This document shows positions 16,321 through 25,614 of a stretch of 64,000 nucleotides of DNA, piece by piece. The stretch covers positions 124,001-188,000 of the forward strand of contig MWCT01000004.1 in NCBI GenBank assembly GCA_002070185.1. Reading direction: 5' to 3'. The number at the start of each line of letters is the position of its first letter. Within the stretch, counting starts at the first letter, position 1. The position numbers and the translations under genes were made by a program. The DNA comes from a candidate division BRC1 bacterium ADurb.Bin183 (GTDB lineage Bacteria; Sumerlaeota; Sumerlaeia; MWCT01). The notes beneath the pieces are model-generated. The model had not been told where the DNA came from and ran no database searches. It saw nothing but the letters and a program-made list of their open reading frames with translations.

Positions 16321-18216
16321 TTATTTATCTATATAACGTCGGAACCAGAATTCAAGCATGAGCAAAGTCCAAATTCGTTTTCCATGATCCGTTCTCCCCT
16401 GTTCATGCTCTTGTATAATCCGGTTAAGATATTCCGGTTTGAAGATTTTTCTATTTTGAAACAATTCGGATTGGAGTATCTCTTTCATCATCGGTTTAAG
16501 ATTTTCGCGAAACCATTTGCCTAAGGGTATTCCAAATCCTTGCTTTCCGCGTTTCAATATAACAGGAGGCAAAAGGTTTTGGCATGTTTTCTTTAGGAGA
16601 TATTTATTACGCTTGCCTTTAAGTTTCATCGAAACGGGGAGGCGCGCAACCCATTCCATGAGCTCATAATCTAAAAAAGGGCTTCGTGCACCAAGCGAGT
16701 TTGCCATTGTCATGCGGTCTGCTTTTACAAGCAGGTCACCGGGGAGATAATTCATGTCATCCACATAAAGCGATTTATCCACAAACGCATCTGCTTTAGC
16801 CCTGTCAAACCATTCCGCTAGCAAATCCTCGGATAAATCTTCTCCGACACGCGTCTTCATTTCTTCCGTATAGTTGTTCCATTTCATCTCATGAGAGAAA
16901 TAAGACCCCCAGCGGAGAATGCTTGCCTTAGGGTTAATTTCGGAAACCTGCCTCAAACGTTTAAGTCCCGCAATCCAGTTTTTTTCGATTGGAATATTGA
17001 CGGGTTCCGGAAGCAAGTCGAACAGATTATACAACCCCTTTCGAATAAATTTTGGCATGAGCTCAAATAATCTGATAAAAGAATCCAAGTAATATCGTTG
17101 ATAACCGGCGTGCGTTTCATCGCCGCCGTCGCCGTTCAGCGCCACTGTGACATATTTTCTTGTCATATGAGACAGATAAAAAGTTGGCAGAGCGGACGAA
17201 TCGGCAAAAGGCTCATCGCAGTGTTCAATGATGCGCGGCATTATATCCGCCGCTTCATATCGGACAATGAATTCGTGATGCTCTGTATCATAATGTTGCG
17301 CAACAGCTCTGGCAAATGGGAGTTCGCTGAAAGTGTCTTCTTCAAAACCGATTGAAAAGGTTTTAATTTTCTCGTTGCACCGGCGCGCCACAAGCGCTGT
17401 GATGATAGATGAATCTATCCCGCCAGAAAGAAAAACTCCAAGAGGGACATCGCCCATGAGCCTGCAATTAACTGCAGTCTGAAGTCTTTCAAGGAGTTCA
17501 TTAGATAATTCTTGTTCAGACTCTTTGTGTTTGGGGACAAAAGCGAGGTCCCAATACCGATGAATCTTTGTTGCGCCCTTTTCAAAAACAAGAATCGAGG
17601 CTGGCGGGAGTTTGCGAATGTTTTTGAATGCTGACCAAGGGTCTGGCACATATTGCAGAGAAAGATAATGATGGATAGAAGTGAAATCAGGTTCAGGGAT
17701 AGGCGCAGAAGGATGTTCAAAGATTGCTTTGATTTCTGAGCCCCATATTAATCCTCCATCGGGAAGCTGCGTGTAATAAAGAGGCTTTTCCCCGATACGG
17801 TCGCGAACTAAAATAAGTTTTTCTTTTTTTGCATCCCAGATTGAAAAGGCGAACGCCCCATTAAAATGTTGAACAAAATCCTCCCCCCATTCTTCGTAAG
17901 AATGAACAACCGTCTCAGTATCAGTGCGGGTATAAAAGCGGTGCCCTTTTTCTTGCAGAATTTTTTTGAGTGAATGAAAATTGTATATTTCCCCATTAAA
18001 AACAATCGCGATAGATTTATCTTCATTGAAAATCGGTTGAGAGCCGGTCACAAGGTCTATTATTTTCAACCGCCGTATTCCTATGGCGATGCCTTCGCCG
18101 AGCCAAATGCCCTCCTCATCCGGACCGCGATGGATGATAGATTGGCACATGCGATGGATAATGTCGGTCTCCGCCGCAAATCTTTTTATTCCAATGTAAC
18201 CGCAAATTCCGCTCAT
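16321..18216 (-). CDS. asnB: Asparagine-synthase-like amidotransferase with Cys2 replaced by Ser
   Basis: A 631-residue protein with the two-domain AsnB layout. Residues about 1-210 form the class II glutaminase domain (HRGPDEEG, GIRRLKIID, FNGEIYNF, WGEDFVQHFNGAFAFSIWD). From about 235 comes the synthetase domain with the PP-loop LSGGIDSSIITAL. The catalytic N-terminal Cys of class II amidotransferases is missing: the start reads MSGICGYIG, with Ser at position 2 and the next Cys at 5. Glutamine hydrolysis is therefore doubtful; it may use ammonia or be a repurposed amide-forming enzyme. The GT4 gene ends 4 bp upstream, suggesting a role in modifying a surface polysaccharide. There is no in-frame upstream start that would restore Cys2. 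Confidence 0.88.
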   Translation of the reverse strand: MSGICGYIGIKRFAAETDIIHRMCQSIIHRGPDEEGIWLGEGIAIGIRRLKIIDLVTGSQPIFNEDKSIAIVFNGEIYNFHSLKKILQEKGHRFYTRTDTETVVHSYEEWGEDFVQHFNGAFAFSIWDAKKEKLILVRDRIGEKPLYYTQLPDGGLIWGSEIKAIFEHPSAPIPEPDFTSIHHYLSLQYVPDPWSAFKNIRKLPPASILVFEKGATKIHRYWDLAFVPKHKESEQELSNELLERLQTAVNCRLMGDVPLGVFLSGGIDSSIITALVARRCNEKIKTFSIGFEEDTFSELPFARAVAQHYDTEHHEFIVRYEAADIMPRIIEHCDEPFADSSALPTFYLSHMTRKYVTVALNGDGGDETHAGYQRYYLDSFIRLFELMPKFIRKGLYNLFDLLPEPVNIPIEKNWIAGLKRLRQVSEINPKASILRWGSYFSHEMKWNNYTEEMKTRVGEDLSEDLLAEWFDRAKADAFVDKSLYVDDMNYLPGDLLVKADRMTMANSLGARSPFLDYELMEWVARLPVSMKLKGKRNKYLLKKTCQNLLPPVILKRGKQGFGIPLGKWFRENLKPMMKEILQSELFQNRKIFKPEYLNRIIQEHEQGRTDHGKRIWTLLMLEFWFRRYIDK

Positions 18217-18220
18217 GATG

Positions 18221-19375
18221 CTATTGGCGGCGCCTTTGTTTTATGGACTGGTTAATAATCTTCAAGTATTCTTCCGCTGTGTTTTTCCACGAAAAAGACT
18301 CAGCGCGTTTTCTTGCGGCTAATGACATTTTTATTCTCAGATTATTATCAAGCAAAAGTCTTGATAAAAAAGATGAAAGTTTGGACGCGTCTCCCGGTTC
18401 ATAGAGAAACCCATTAATTTCATGCTCAACGATATCTTCATTGCCTCTGATACGCGTGGCAATAACTGGCAATCCGCATGCCATGGCTTCGAGCAACACG
18501 TTTGGCATGCCCTCCGATGTTGATGGAAAAATGAAAAGGTCATATTTAGGATATAAGCCCGGCAGATTTTCTTTTTGCATCCATCCTTGAAAATTCACAC
18601 TATCAGAAATGTCAAAAGAAACAGCGCTGGTTTTCCAAACGGGCAATTGAGGTCCATCGCCGATAATATCAAATCTCCAGTTTTTGGCATCGCACATCTT
18701 CAGGGCTTTGAATGCCTCGATAATATTTTTTTCTGCGGAAGCGCGCCCGACATAGAGAATTCGAACGACTTCTTTTCTGTCCTCATTCAATTTTAATACG
18801 GGTGAAAACTGCTCCAAGTCCACGCCATTGGGGATTATTTTGATGTCCAGTTCGGGAGTTGTTTGTTTGGCGAGCGCGGCAAGTCCTTTGCTGTTGGCAA
18901 CCACCCATGCCGCTTTGCGCCAGAGGATTTTAACTGCAGGACGAGTTAAGGCGTGAAAAAATGCCAGCTGCTCAGGCTGAGTTCCGGGAACATCCCCGCC
19001 CCTCAGGCTGATAATGTAAGGAATTCCTTGGAACCATTTCCCAAGCAAACCGATATGGGAGCATGGGATAGTAAAAAAGGCAAGGGTTGCATCGGGGCGT
19101 TCTTTTTTCAAAAACCTCAAACCATACCACATACCGCTCAGCATGAATGTTATCATTTCGGCGACGCTGCTGCGGTCTGCCTTTTTTCGCCAAACGGGGA
19201 TGCGAAATATTTTCACATCTTCAACAACCTCATTTGCCGGAAGGTTTTTGAATTTAGAGGTTATGACGGAGACAGAACAACCAAGTTTAACGAGTTCGCG
19301 AGCGATATGATAACTTGCCCCAGCAGCCCCGCCGCCAATCGGCGGGTATTCATAATTGATGACAAGAATTTTCAT
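18221..19375 (-). CDS. Glycosyltransferase family 4 protein
   Basis: A 384-residue GT-B fold retaining glycosyltransferase. MKILVINYEYPPIGGGAAG is the typical N-terminal donor/acceptor loop; PYIISLRGGDVPG, IIPNGVDLEQFSP and RILYVGRASAEKN mark the domain interface. The C-terminal E-x7-E motif region reads IFPSTSEGMPNVLLEAMACGLPVIAT. I start at ATG 19375, where family homology begins, although the ribosome site there is weak. An upstream in-frame ATG at 19450 would add 25 non-conserved residues. It is followed after 4 bp by the AsnB-like gene. The IS element begins about 120 bp upstream of the start and may affect its promoter. Confidence 0.88.
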   Translation of the reverse strand: MKILVINYEYPPIGGGAAGASYHIARELVKLGCSVSVITSKFKNLPANEVVEDVKIFRIPVWRKKADRSSVAEMITFMLSGMWYGLRFLKKERPDATLAFFTIPCSHIGLLGKWFQGIPYIISLRGGDVPGTQPEQLAFFHALTRPAVKILWRKAAWVVANSKGLAALAKQTTPELDIKIIPNGVDLEQFSPVLKLNEDRKEVVRILYVGRASAEKNIIEAFKALKMCDAKNWRFDIIGDGPQLPVWKTSAVSFDISDSVNFQGWMQKENLPGLYPKYDLFIFPSTSEGMPNVLLEAMACGLPVIATRIRGNEDIVEHEINGFLYEPGDASKLSSFLSRLLLDNNLRIKMSLAARKRAESFSWKNTAEEYLKIINQSIKQRRRQ

Positions 19376-19487
19376 GATTTGCAAAACATCGTTAAGAAAA
19401 ACAGCCTTAGTGTTTTTTTTATCAAACAAATTCCGCAAACCCGATGTCATGTTTAAGTTATCGAGTCAAGATAGTTTTCGGGGCTTT

Positions 19488-19495
19488 TGTTTTAT
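19488..19495. repeat. Left 8-bp target-site duplication of the IS
   Basis: TGTTTTAT immediately left of the IS end; the identical octamer occurs at 21172-21179 right of the element. The exact match fixes the insertion boundaries. Confidence 0.85.
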
Positions 19496-19519
19496 CCTTA
19501 ATCCTTCAAAATTGTTAAA
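19496..19519 (+). repeat. IS left terminal inverted repeat
   Basis: Begins CCTTAATCCTTCAAAATTGT; matches the reverse complement of 21148-21171 at 20 of 24 positions. Confidence 0.85.
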
Positions 19520-19606
19520 ATTTATTGATGAAAATAGTAGTGCCCACCGGAGACCCTGTTCTATTAAGGAGTTAAATCAACAAACCACTTAAAGAAAGGA
19601 CCTCCG

Positions 19607-21010
19607 ATGGTGAATAAGAAACAATCAAAGCAGTGGCGGGCAATCAAGATAAATTTTGAGGATGCAAAAGCAACGGCTTTCGGCGGTCTGGCGTTGGCAG
19701 AGCGGTTGGCAAGTCGTCTGGGTTTGTGGTCGCATCTGGAAAAAAATCTGCCAAAACGGCGCGGACATTATGACTGGCTGACGATTATCAAGTCGTGTGT
19801 GATGGGATTGTTGACGGGTTCTCGCGGTACTTATGCGACGGAGGATATTCGCCGGGATGAGGCGGCGCGGGCGATTGCGGGTCTTTCTGAGGCGCCGGAG
19901 GAGGCGACATTCTGGCGCTCTCTTGAGGCGTTGGGGAGCAAAGAGATTCAACATAATCTGAATGCTGCGCTGTTGCGTATGGCGCGGTGCGTTTTGACAA
20001 AAGCGCCGCGGCGGGAACTCCTGATGGATGGCTTTGTGCCGGTGTGGGGCGACGGCTCTCTTTTAGAGGGCAGTCCGCATCGCGAAGGGACGAAGCACAT
20101 CCCGGATAAAGGCAAGGGATTGTTGTGGGTCACGCTCCATGTGGGTTCGGTTCTTTCGGCACAGCGTCTGGCTCGCGAGGGGGAAGGGGAAAACACAGTG
20201 TTGCGTTCGCTCTTGCCCGGCGTGGTACAAGAGGTTTTAAAGCCGACTCGCCTGAACAAGAAGGCGCTTTTGTTTTTGGACTCGCTTCATGGCGATGGCC
20301 CAACGCTCGAAGATGTTGAGAGATGCGGTCTGCATTTTGTGATCGGGGCGAATAAACTGGTGGAGACACAAATGGTTTTGCAGGCTCAGCCGGAGATAGT
20401 GTGGGAAAGCACGGGCGCCGATATGTTTCGCAAGATTGAGAAAAGCGGGATATGCGTGTGTCAGATACAATGCGCGGGATGGAAGAAGGCGCGGACGCTG
20501 ATCGGGCGTCGGTGGATGGAGTCGGGGACGTTCCTCTATCATTATTCGGGCGTGTTGACGGATCTGGAACCTTCGGACGTGCGGCATCTCATGAATCGAA
20601 AAATGAGTTATCCGGCGGCGGTTTGGCATCTATATAGCCGCAAGATGGGGATGGAGGATTATTACAAAGAGCCGCTTGAAGATTTGGGGCTGCATCATCC
20701 GCCGTGCCAGGAATATGCGCGGAATGCGGGATTTTATGCGGTGGCGTCTTTGGCGGAGGTCTTGGGACGTGCGGTGGATTTATTGGGCGGACGCCGGAGC
20801 GGACGCGGGGAGACGATGCGCAAGGACGGACAACCGCGCAAACGGGCGACACCGCTGCGTATGCGCCTGTGGCGAATACGGAGGCTTTTGTTCACACTGC
20901 CGGCGCGTGTGATAAGCCATGCCCGCACAACCGTGATAGCCCTTTTGGGGATTCCGGACGCCATTCGAAAACTCTTTCGCGCTTACTGGGACAACATTCT
21001 GAGATGTTGA
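19607..21010 (+). CDS. IS transposase, DDE type (IS4/IS1380-like)
   Basis: A 467-residue transposase with an RNase-H-like DDE core. The N-terminal segment (GGLALAERLASRLGLWSHLE) resembles IS1380-type DNA-binding regions. Candidate catalytic acids are Asp149 in WGDGSLL, Asp225/Asp230 in FLDSLHGDG and a Glu in the YYKEPLEDLG motif with a preceding WHLYSRKMGMEDYY helix (Y-R-K-E-like signature). The C terminus is rich in Arg/Lys. GC content is visibly higher than in neighbouring genes, consistent with recent transfer. The ATG at 19607 follows AGGACCTCC. The reading frame is full length without frameshift. Confidence 0.9.
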   Translation: MVNKKQSKQWRAIKINFEDAKATAFGGLALAERLASRLGLWSHLEKNLPKRRGHYDWLTIIKSCVMGLLTGSRGTYATEDIRRDEAARAIAGLSEAPEEATFWRSLEALGSKEIQHNLNAALLRMARCVLTKAPRRELLMDGFVPVWGDGSLLEGSPHREGTKHIPDKGKGLLWVTLHVGSVLSAQRLAREGEGENTVLRSLLPGVVQEVLKPTRLNKKALLFLDSLHGDGPTLEDVERCGLHFVIGANKLVETQMVLQAQPEIVWESTGADMFRKIEKSGICVCQIQCAGWKKARTLIGRRWMESGTFLYHYSGVLTDLEPSDVRHLMNRKMSYPAAVWHLYSRKMGMEDYYKEPLEDLGLHHPPCQEYARNAGFYAVASLAEVLGRAVDLLGGRRSGRGETMRKDGQPRKRATPLRMRLWRIRRLLFTLPARVISHARTTVIALLGIPDAIRKLFRAYWDNILRC

Positions 21011-21147
21011 AACGGACGGAAAAAAATCAAAACAGGAGGCAAATTTAAAAGTTGAAAAAATTAATCTCAAAAACAGCGGAGCCAAACCATGCCCAGATTT
21101 TCCCCACCTCCTCCCATTTTTCAACTTCCAACGGGCGCATTTATTTA

Positions 21148-21171
21148 TTTTACTATTTTGAAGGATCAGGG
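21148..21171 (-). repeat. IS right terminal inverted repeat
   Basis: Reverse complement begins CCCTGATCCTTCAAAATAGT, pairing with the left end; the shared 12-base core is at 21155-21166. Confidence 0.85.
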
Positions 21172-21179
21172 TGTTTTAT
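21172..21179. repeat. Right 8-bp target-site duplication of the IS
   Basis: TGTTTTAT, identical to 19488-19495. Confidence 0.85.
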
Positions 21180-21335
21180 GTGCCGCATTATATTTTTATT
21201 GCATTGGAAAAAAGGAAATTTATAACTATCCTTTCGTTTTGTATGATGAATAAAACAGAAGTTTATTTATTTTTCCCTCAGGAAACTTTGCATACCCGCA
21301 TGAATTAGATTTTTATCAAAGGAGCATCTTGATAA

Positions 21336-22517
21336 ATGAGAACTCTCATAAAAATTGTTGTGTTTCTTATGGCGGCAGGGTTGATAGCCGTTGGCGCCAT
21401 TCAAACCAAAAAAGTATTGGCAGAACGCAAAGCAAAATCCGCGCCCGTTAAAAGAACCGCAACGACACCGCGGGTTTTTGTTCATACAATCCAGCCCCGC
21501 ACACTCGAAAGAGCTTTAATGTCAACCGGCGAGGTCAGGGCATTTGCCGAAGTGAATGTGGTTTCCAAAATAACAGGCAGGCTGGAAAACCTTCGTCTTC
21601 CTTCAGGCAAGATTCTGGAAGTCGGCGACGAGGTCAAAATGGGCGACGTCATCGCTATCATTGAACGAAGCGCCCTTGAAGCCGCGGTCAAAAAGGATCA
21701 GGCGGCAGTAGAGGTTGCCAAAGCCTCGCTCGAGCGGGCAAAGGTCAATTTGGAGGATAGCGAAAGGGAAAAGAAAAGAGCAGAAGACCTTTTCAATCAA
21801 GGGGCATCCGCAGAGCAAAAACGGGATCAAGCTGTCATCACATACGAACGCAGTGTAGCCGAAATGTCCCTTGCTAAAAGTCAGATTGCGCAGGCAGAAG
21901 CCGCCCTTTTCCAATCAGAGGTTAATTTAAAAGAGGCGACTATTATCGCTCCCATGTCCGGCACAATCAGTCAGAAATTCCTCGACGAAGGCAACATGGT
22001 CGGGCTTGGAACCCCGCTAATAAAAATCTCGCAAATTGACACCGTCAAGATTATGAGCGACATCAGCGAGCGGCATCTTGCCCTCATCGCGCCGGGAAAA
22101 ACGCGCGTTCATATCGTTGCGGATTCATACCCCGACCTTCAATACGATGGTTTGGTTTTCCAGATTGGAATTGATCTTGATGTTAAAACCCGCACAGCCC
22201 CCGTAGAAATTCGCATACCCAACCCGGAAAAAAAACTTCGTCCGGGCATGTTCACTCGCGTCAAAATTGTTCTTGAAACATTTGAAAATGTCCCTGTTAT
22301 TCCCGATGCCGCGTTGATACATCGCGAGGGGAAAGCATTCGCTTTCTACCTTAATGACCAGCGAGTTAAAACGACGGATGTCACGCTGGGAATCGCAGAC
22401 GGTGACTATCATCACATTCTCGGCGGTTTGAAGATAGGCGATGTTGTTCTCGTCAGCGGGCAACGTCTTCTTAAGGACGGCGACGCTGTTGAAATCGCAC
22501 AGGAGGCGAAGCAATGA
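21336..22517 (+). CDS. RND efflux periplasmic adaptor (MFP) subunit
   Basis: A 393-residue HlyD/AcrA-type adaptor that links an RND pump to an outer-membrane channel. The N-terminal hydrophobic segment (LIKIVVFLMAAGLIAVGAI) anchors or exports it. A lipoyl half-motif follows (EVNVVSKITGRLENL), then a helical hairpin at about residues 105-190 rich in Ala/Glu/Lys, the second lipoyl half (ATIIAPMSGTISQKFLDEG), and beta-barrel and membrane-proximal domains (LRPGMFTRVKIVL). The ATG is preceded by AAAGGAG. Its stop overlaps the permease start (ATGA at 22514-22517), showing translational coupling. No TolC-like gene is in the window. Confidence 0.93.
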   Translation: MRTLIKIVVFLMAAGLIAVGAIQTKKVLAERKAKSAPVKRTATTPRVFVHTIQPRTLERALMSTGEVRAFAEVNVVSKITGRLENLRLPSGKILEVGDEVKMGDVIAIIERSALEAAVKKDQAAVEVAKASLERAKVNLEDSEREKKRAEDLFNQGASAEQKRDQAVITYERSVAEMSLAKSQIAQAEAALFQSEVNLKEATIIAPMSGTISQKFLDEGNMVGLGTPLIKISQIDTVKIMSDISERHLALIAPGKTRVHIVADSYPDLQYDGLVFQIGIDLDVKTRTAPVEIRIPNPEKKLRPGMFTRVKIVLETFENVPVIPDAALIHREGKAFAFYLNDQRVKTTDVTLGIADGDYHHILGGLKIGDVVLVSGQRLLKDGDAVEIAQEAKQ

Positions 22518-25500
22518 ATCTTCCTGAATATTCCGTTCGCAATCCTGTCACAACACTGATGACATTTTTTGCCGTTCTGATGGTTGGCGGGGTCTGCATC
22601 TGGCAGATTCCTGTTGACCTGATGCCTAAAATGGAATTGCCGGTCATATCTGTGAGCACAGTATATGAGGGCGCCGCCCCGCAAGATGTGGAGAAAAAGA
22701 TCACGGAACCGCTTGAACGCGCTCTCAGCACCGTTCCCGATTTGAAGCATATCACTTCCACGTCCAAAGAGGATTCATCCATCATCACCTTGACTTTTGA
22801 ATGGGGGGCAAATCTTGACGCCCGTTCCAATGATGTCCGCGATGCCATCGGGCGTATCAAACGTTGGCTCCCCGACGAAGTGGACGAGCCGCGCATTTCA
22901 AAAATTGATTTTTCTCGTTTTCCTATTATGTTCTTTGGCGTCACAGCAGACGAAAGTTATCCACAGCTTCAGAAAATATTAGAGGACGACGTTGCAGACC
23001 CGCTGAAACGAATCTCCGGCGTCGGCGCCGTGGATGTGTTTGTTCCTCTTGGTCGCCAAATTAATGTGGAACTTGACCGAGAGCGGCTTGCCAGTTACAA
23101 CCTGACTCCCCGAGATATTGTCAGAGCTATTGCCCGCGAGAATCAAGACATCCCTGCAGGCAATGTTAAAAAGGGCGTTACGGATTATCTTGTGCGTGTT
23201 CCGGGAGAATTTGACGATGTCGGACCCATGCGCCAGATTGTTATCACCTCCCGCGATGGCGCCACAGTCAAAATATCCGATGTGGGCGATGTTGAGGATG
23301 GGTTTGAGGAAATCCGTCGTTATGTGACCATCAACAGCGGAAAAGCTGCCATGCTTATGGTGCGCAAACAATCCGACGCCAACACTGTTCAAGTGGCGAA
23401 TGCGGTTAAAAAAAGTCTGCCGGGAATTCTCAAACGCATCCCCTCCGATATAAAAATCATCACAGTGATGGACGGTTCGGAAGAAATTATGCGCGCCATC
23501 CATGACCTGACAAAAAGCCTCCTTCTTGGGGTTATTCTGACTTCGTTGACGGTTTTGATTTTTTTGCGCAAATGGCGCGCTACGCTCATCATTTGTCTGA
23601 CCATCCCATTCTCGCTTGTCCTTGCCATCATTGGGATTTATTTTCTCGGCTACACCATCAACATGATGACACTATTCGCCATGATTATCGCTGTGGGCAT
23701 GATTGTGGATAACGCAATAGTTATTTTGGAAAATATCACGCGCCATCGCGAGGAGGGGGAACGCGCAACTGAGGGCGCCATCTATGGCGCTTCTGAGGTT
23801 TACATGCCTGTCATCGCTTCCACCGTAACAAATATCTGCATCTTCTTCCCCATTCTTTTCGTCAAAGGGATCACCGGCGTTCTTTTCACGGAATTTGCCA
23901 TCATCACAATAGTGGTCATGCTGGGCTCGCTCTTTTCGGCGTTGACCCTTGCTCCTATGCTATCTTCAAAGCTTCTCGGAAAAGATAGTTTCAAAAAGAA
24001 AGATGAGCGTTGGTTCTTTCGTATGAGCGAGAATATTTTTATAGGGGTCGAAAATATTTACGGCGATTTGGTTGAATGGGCGGTTCATCATAGATTGATT
24101 GTTGTTGGCACTGCCTTCATTACCTTTTGCGGCTCGTTGATGCTTATCCCCCTTTTGGGCACAGAATACATGCCCGAACAAGACTCAGCTCGGGTTCAGG
24201 GGACACTCTATCTTCCGGTTGGGACTCGGGTCGAGGAAACAGCCAATGTTCTCAAAGCCATAGATAAGATTATCCTTGAGGAAGTCAGCGAGGATGAGCG
24301 AATCGCTGTTTTCACACGATGCGGCGCAAGCGGCATGGGCGGCGCTGAGGGCAGCCATGTCGGCTCTTTTGGAATAAGGCTTGTCCCGTCAAGCAATCGC
24401 AAGCGCAACGTCAAAGAGATTGGCGCTGCGCTTCGGCAGAGAATCAATGGAGTTCGCGGACAGTTTGGTATAGATCGCTTCCGCCTTGATACTGGGGATC
24501 CGATGGCAGGCATGATGCTTGGCGGAGAACGTCCGCTTACTGTGAATATTCTCGGCAACGACCTTGATGTGACGGATGAAATTGCAGCCCATGTCAGGCA
24601 AATAGCAATGGACACCCCGGGGGCGATAGATATTAACGTCACGCGTGAAAAAGGAAGACCCGAGTTGCGGGTTAATGTAGATAGAGAAAAAGCCTCTGCC
24701 ATGGGATTCAATGTTTCTGATGTCGGAGATATTATTTATGATTCTATCTATGGAGTAACCGCGAGCAAGTATCGGGTGCATGGCGATGAATATGACATCC
24801 ACGTCCGCCTGCGCGAAGAAGACCGCAAGGATATTAAGGATATTCTCGCCACTCCGATGCGTCTGCCATCGGGGAAAATGATGCGATTGGACAACGTTGT
24901 CAATGTCGGCGTGGAATACGGACCTGTCACAATTGAGCGCAAGGATCAGGCGCGCATTGTCAACGTTACGGGCGGTGTGGACAATCGTTCGTTGGGCGAG
25001 GTGGTTTCCGATATAGAAAAAGAAATTGCCAAAATTGATGTTCCGTCCGGCGTGGAGATTATTATGGCTGGGCAGGCAACCGAACAAAAGGAGTCATTCT
25101 TCTGGATGATTCTCGCCCTTACCGTTGGTTTAATGCTCATTTATATGGTTATGGCATCACAATTTGAGTCGCTGCTTGATCCCTTTGTTGTTATGTTTTC
25201 CGTTCCTTTTGCCTTAGTGGGAACGATTTGGGCAATTTTCCTTGCAGGACAATTTGTGAGCATCGTTGTTCTTTTCGGGCTGCTTATGTTGTTGGGCGTT
25301 GTGGTCAACAATGCCATCGTCCTTGTGGATTATACGAATCTTTTACGGGCGCGCGGCATCCCGCTTTTCAAAGCTGTCCCGCAGGCTTGCCGCACTCGTT
25401 TGCGTCCTGTGCTTATGACATCTCTGACAACCATTGCCGCCTTGATTCCAATGGCATTTGGCAAAGGGCAAGGCTCCGAGGTTTGGAATCCCCTCGGCTT

Positions 25501-25606
25501 GACGGTTCTTGGCGGCATGTTAGTTTCGACTTTTATAACTCTCGTTCTTGTGCCTACATTATACACAATTATCGAGACGCATTTGCGCGGCAATCATGAC
25601 AAGTGA
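22514..25606 (+). CDS. RND efflux permease (HAE1-type)
   Basis: A 1,030-residue inner-membrane proton/drug antiporter of the AcrB/MdtB class. It has the N-terminal cytoplasmic start and TM1 (NPVTTLMTFFAVLMVGGVCIW), large porter domains, the TM4 proton-relay segment GMIVDNAIVILEN with one Asp of the usual pair, and a repeated second half with GVVVNNAIVLVDY. Full length, no frameshift. Substrate is not predictable. It overlaps the adaptor gene by four bases and is followed by the PG0541-type gene 8 bp later, forming a three-gene operon downstream of the IS element. Confidence 0.95.
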   Translation: MNLPEYSVRNPVTTLMTFFAVLMVGGVCIWQIPVDLMPKMELPVISVSTVYEGAAPQDVEKKITEPLERALSTVPDLKHITSTSKEDSSIITLTFEWGANLDARSNDVRDAIGRIKRWLPDEVDEPRISKIDFSRFPIMFFGVTADESYPQLQKILEDDVADPLKRISGVGAVDVFVPLGRQINVELDRERLASYNLTPRDIVRAIARENQDIPAGNVKKGVTDYLVRVPGEFDDVGPMRQIVITSRDGATVKISDVGDVEDGFEEIRRYVTINSGKAAMLMVRKQSDANTVQVANAVKKSLPGILKRIPSDIKIITVMDGSEEIMRAIHDLTKSLLLGVILTSLTVLIFLRKWRATLIICLTIPFSLVLAIIGIYFLGYTINMMTLFAMIIAVGMIVDNAIVILENITRHREEGERATEGAIYGASEVYMPVIASTVTNICIFFPILFVKGITGVLFTEFAIITIVVMLGSLFSALTLAPMLSSKLLGKDSFKKKDERWFFRMSENIFIGVENIYGDLVEWAVHHRLIVVGTAFITFCGSLMLIPLLGTEYMPEQDSARVQGTLYLPVGTRVEETANVLKAIDKIILEEVSEDERIAVFTRCGASGMGGAEGSHVGSFGIRLVPSSNRKRNVKEIGAALRQRINGVRGQFGIDRFRLDTGDPMAGMMLGGERPLTVNILGNDLDVTDEIAAHVRQIAMDTPGAIDINVTREKGRPELRVNVDREKASAMGFNVSDVGDIIYDSIYGVTASKYRVHGDEYDIHVRLREEDRKDIKDILATPMRLPSGKMMRLDNVVNVGVEYGPVTIERKDQARIVNVTGGVDNRSLGEVVSDIEKEIAKIDVPSGVEIIMAGQATEQKESFFWMILALTVGLMLIYMVMASQFESLLDPFVVMFSVPFALVGTIWAIFLAGQFVSIVVLFGLLMLLGVVVNNAIVLVDYTNLLRARGIPLFKAVPQACRTRLRPVLMTSLTTIAALIPMAFGKGQGSEVWNPLGLTVLGGMLVSTFITLVLVPTLYTIIETHLRGNHDK

Positions 25607-25614
25607 GGAAATTT

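Larger units (their letters stand above)
19496..21171 (+). mobile_element. Complete insertion sequence, 1,676 bp, single transposase
   Basis: The element is bounded by imperfect terminal inverted repeats of about 24 bp (20 of 24 matching; both start CC and share ATCCTTCAAAAT at positions 6-17) and by an exact 8-bp duplication. It contains a single DDE transposase gene (19607-21010). Non-coding ends are 111 bp left and 161 bp right. It sits between the divergent GT4 gene and RND operon and interrupts no recognisable reading frame. Transposase and repeats are intact, so it appears recent and potentially active. The family is not assigned with certainty: the transposase looks IS4/IS1380-like, but an 8-bp duplication is longer than usual for IS1380. 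Confidence 0.9.

Noticed and set aside
22959..22967. Perfect DnaA box TTATCCACA in the RND permease gene
   Set aside because: Codon context (Ser-Tyr-Pro-Gln) explains it; single copy inside coding sequence.
23704..23713. TGTGGATAA in the RND permease gene
   Set aside because: Encodes the conserved Ile-Val-Asp-Asn segment; coincidental.
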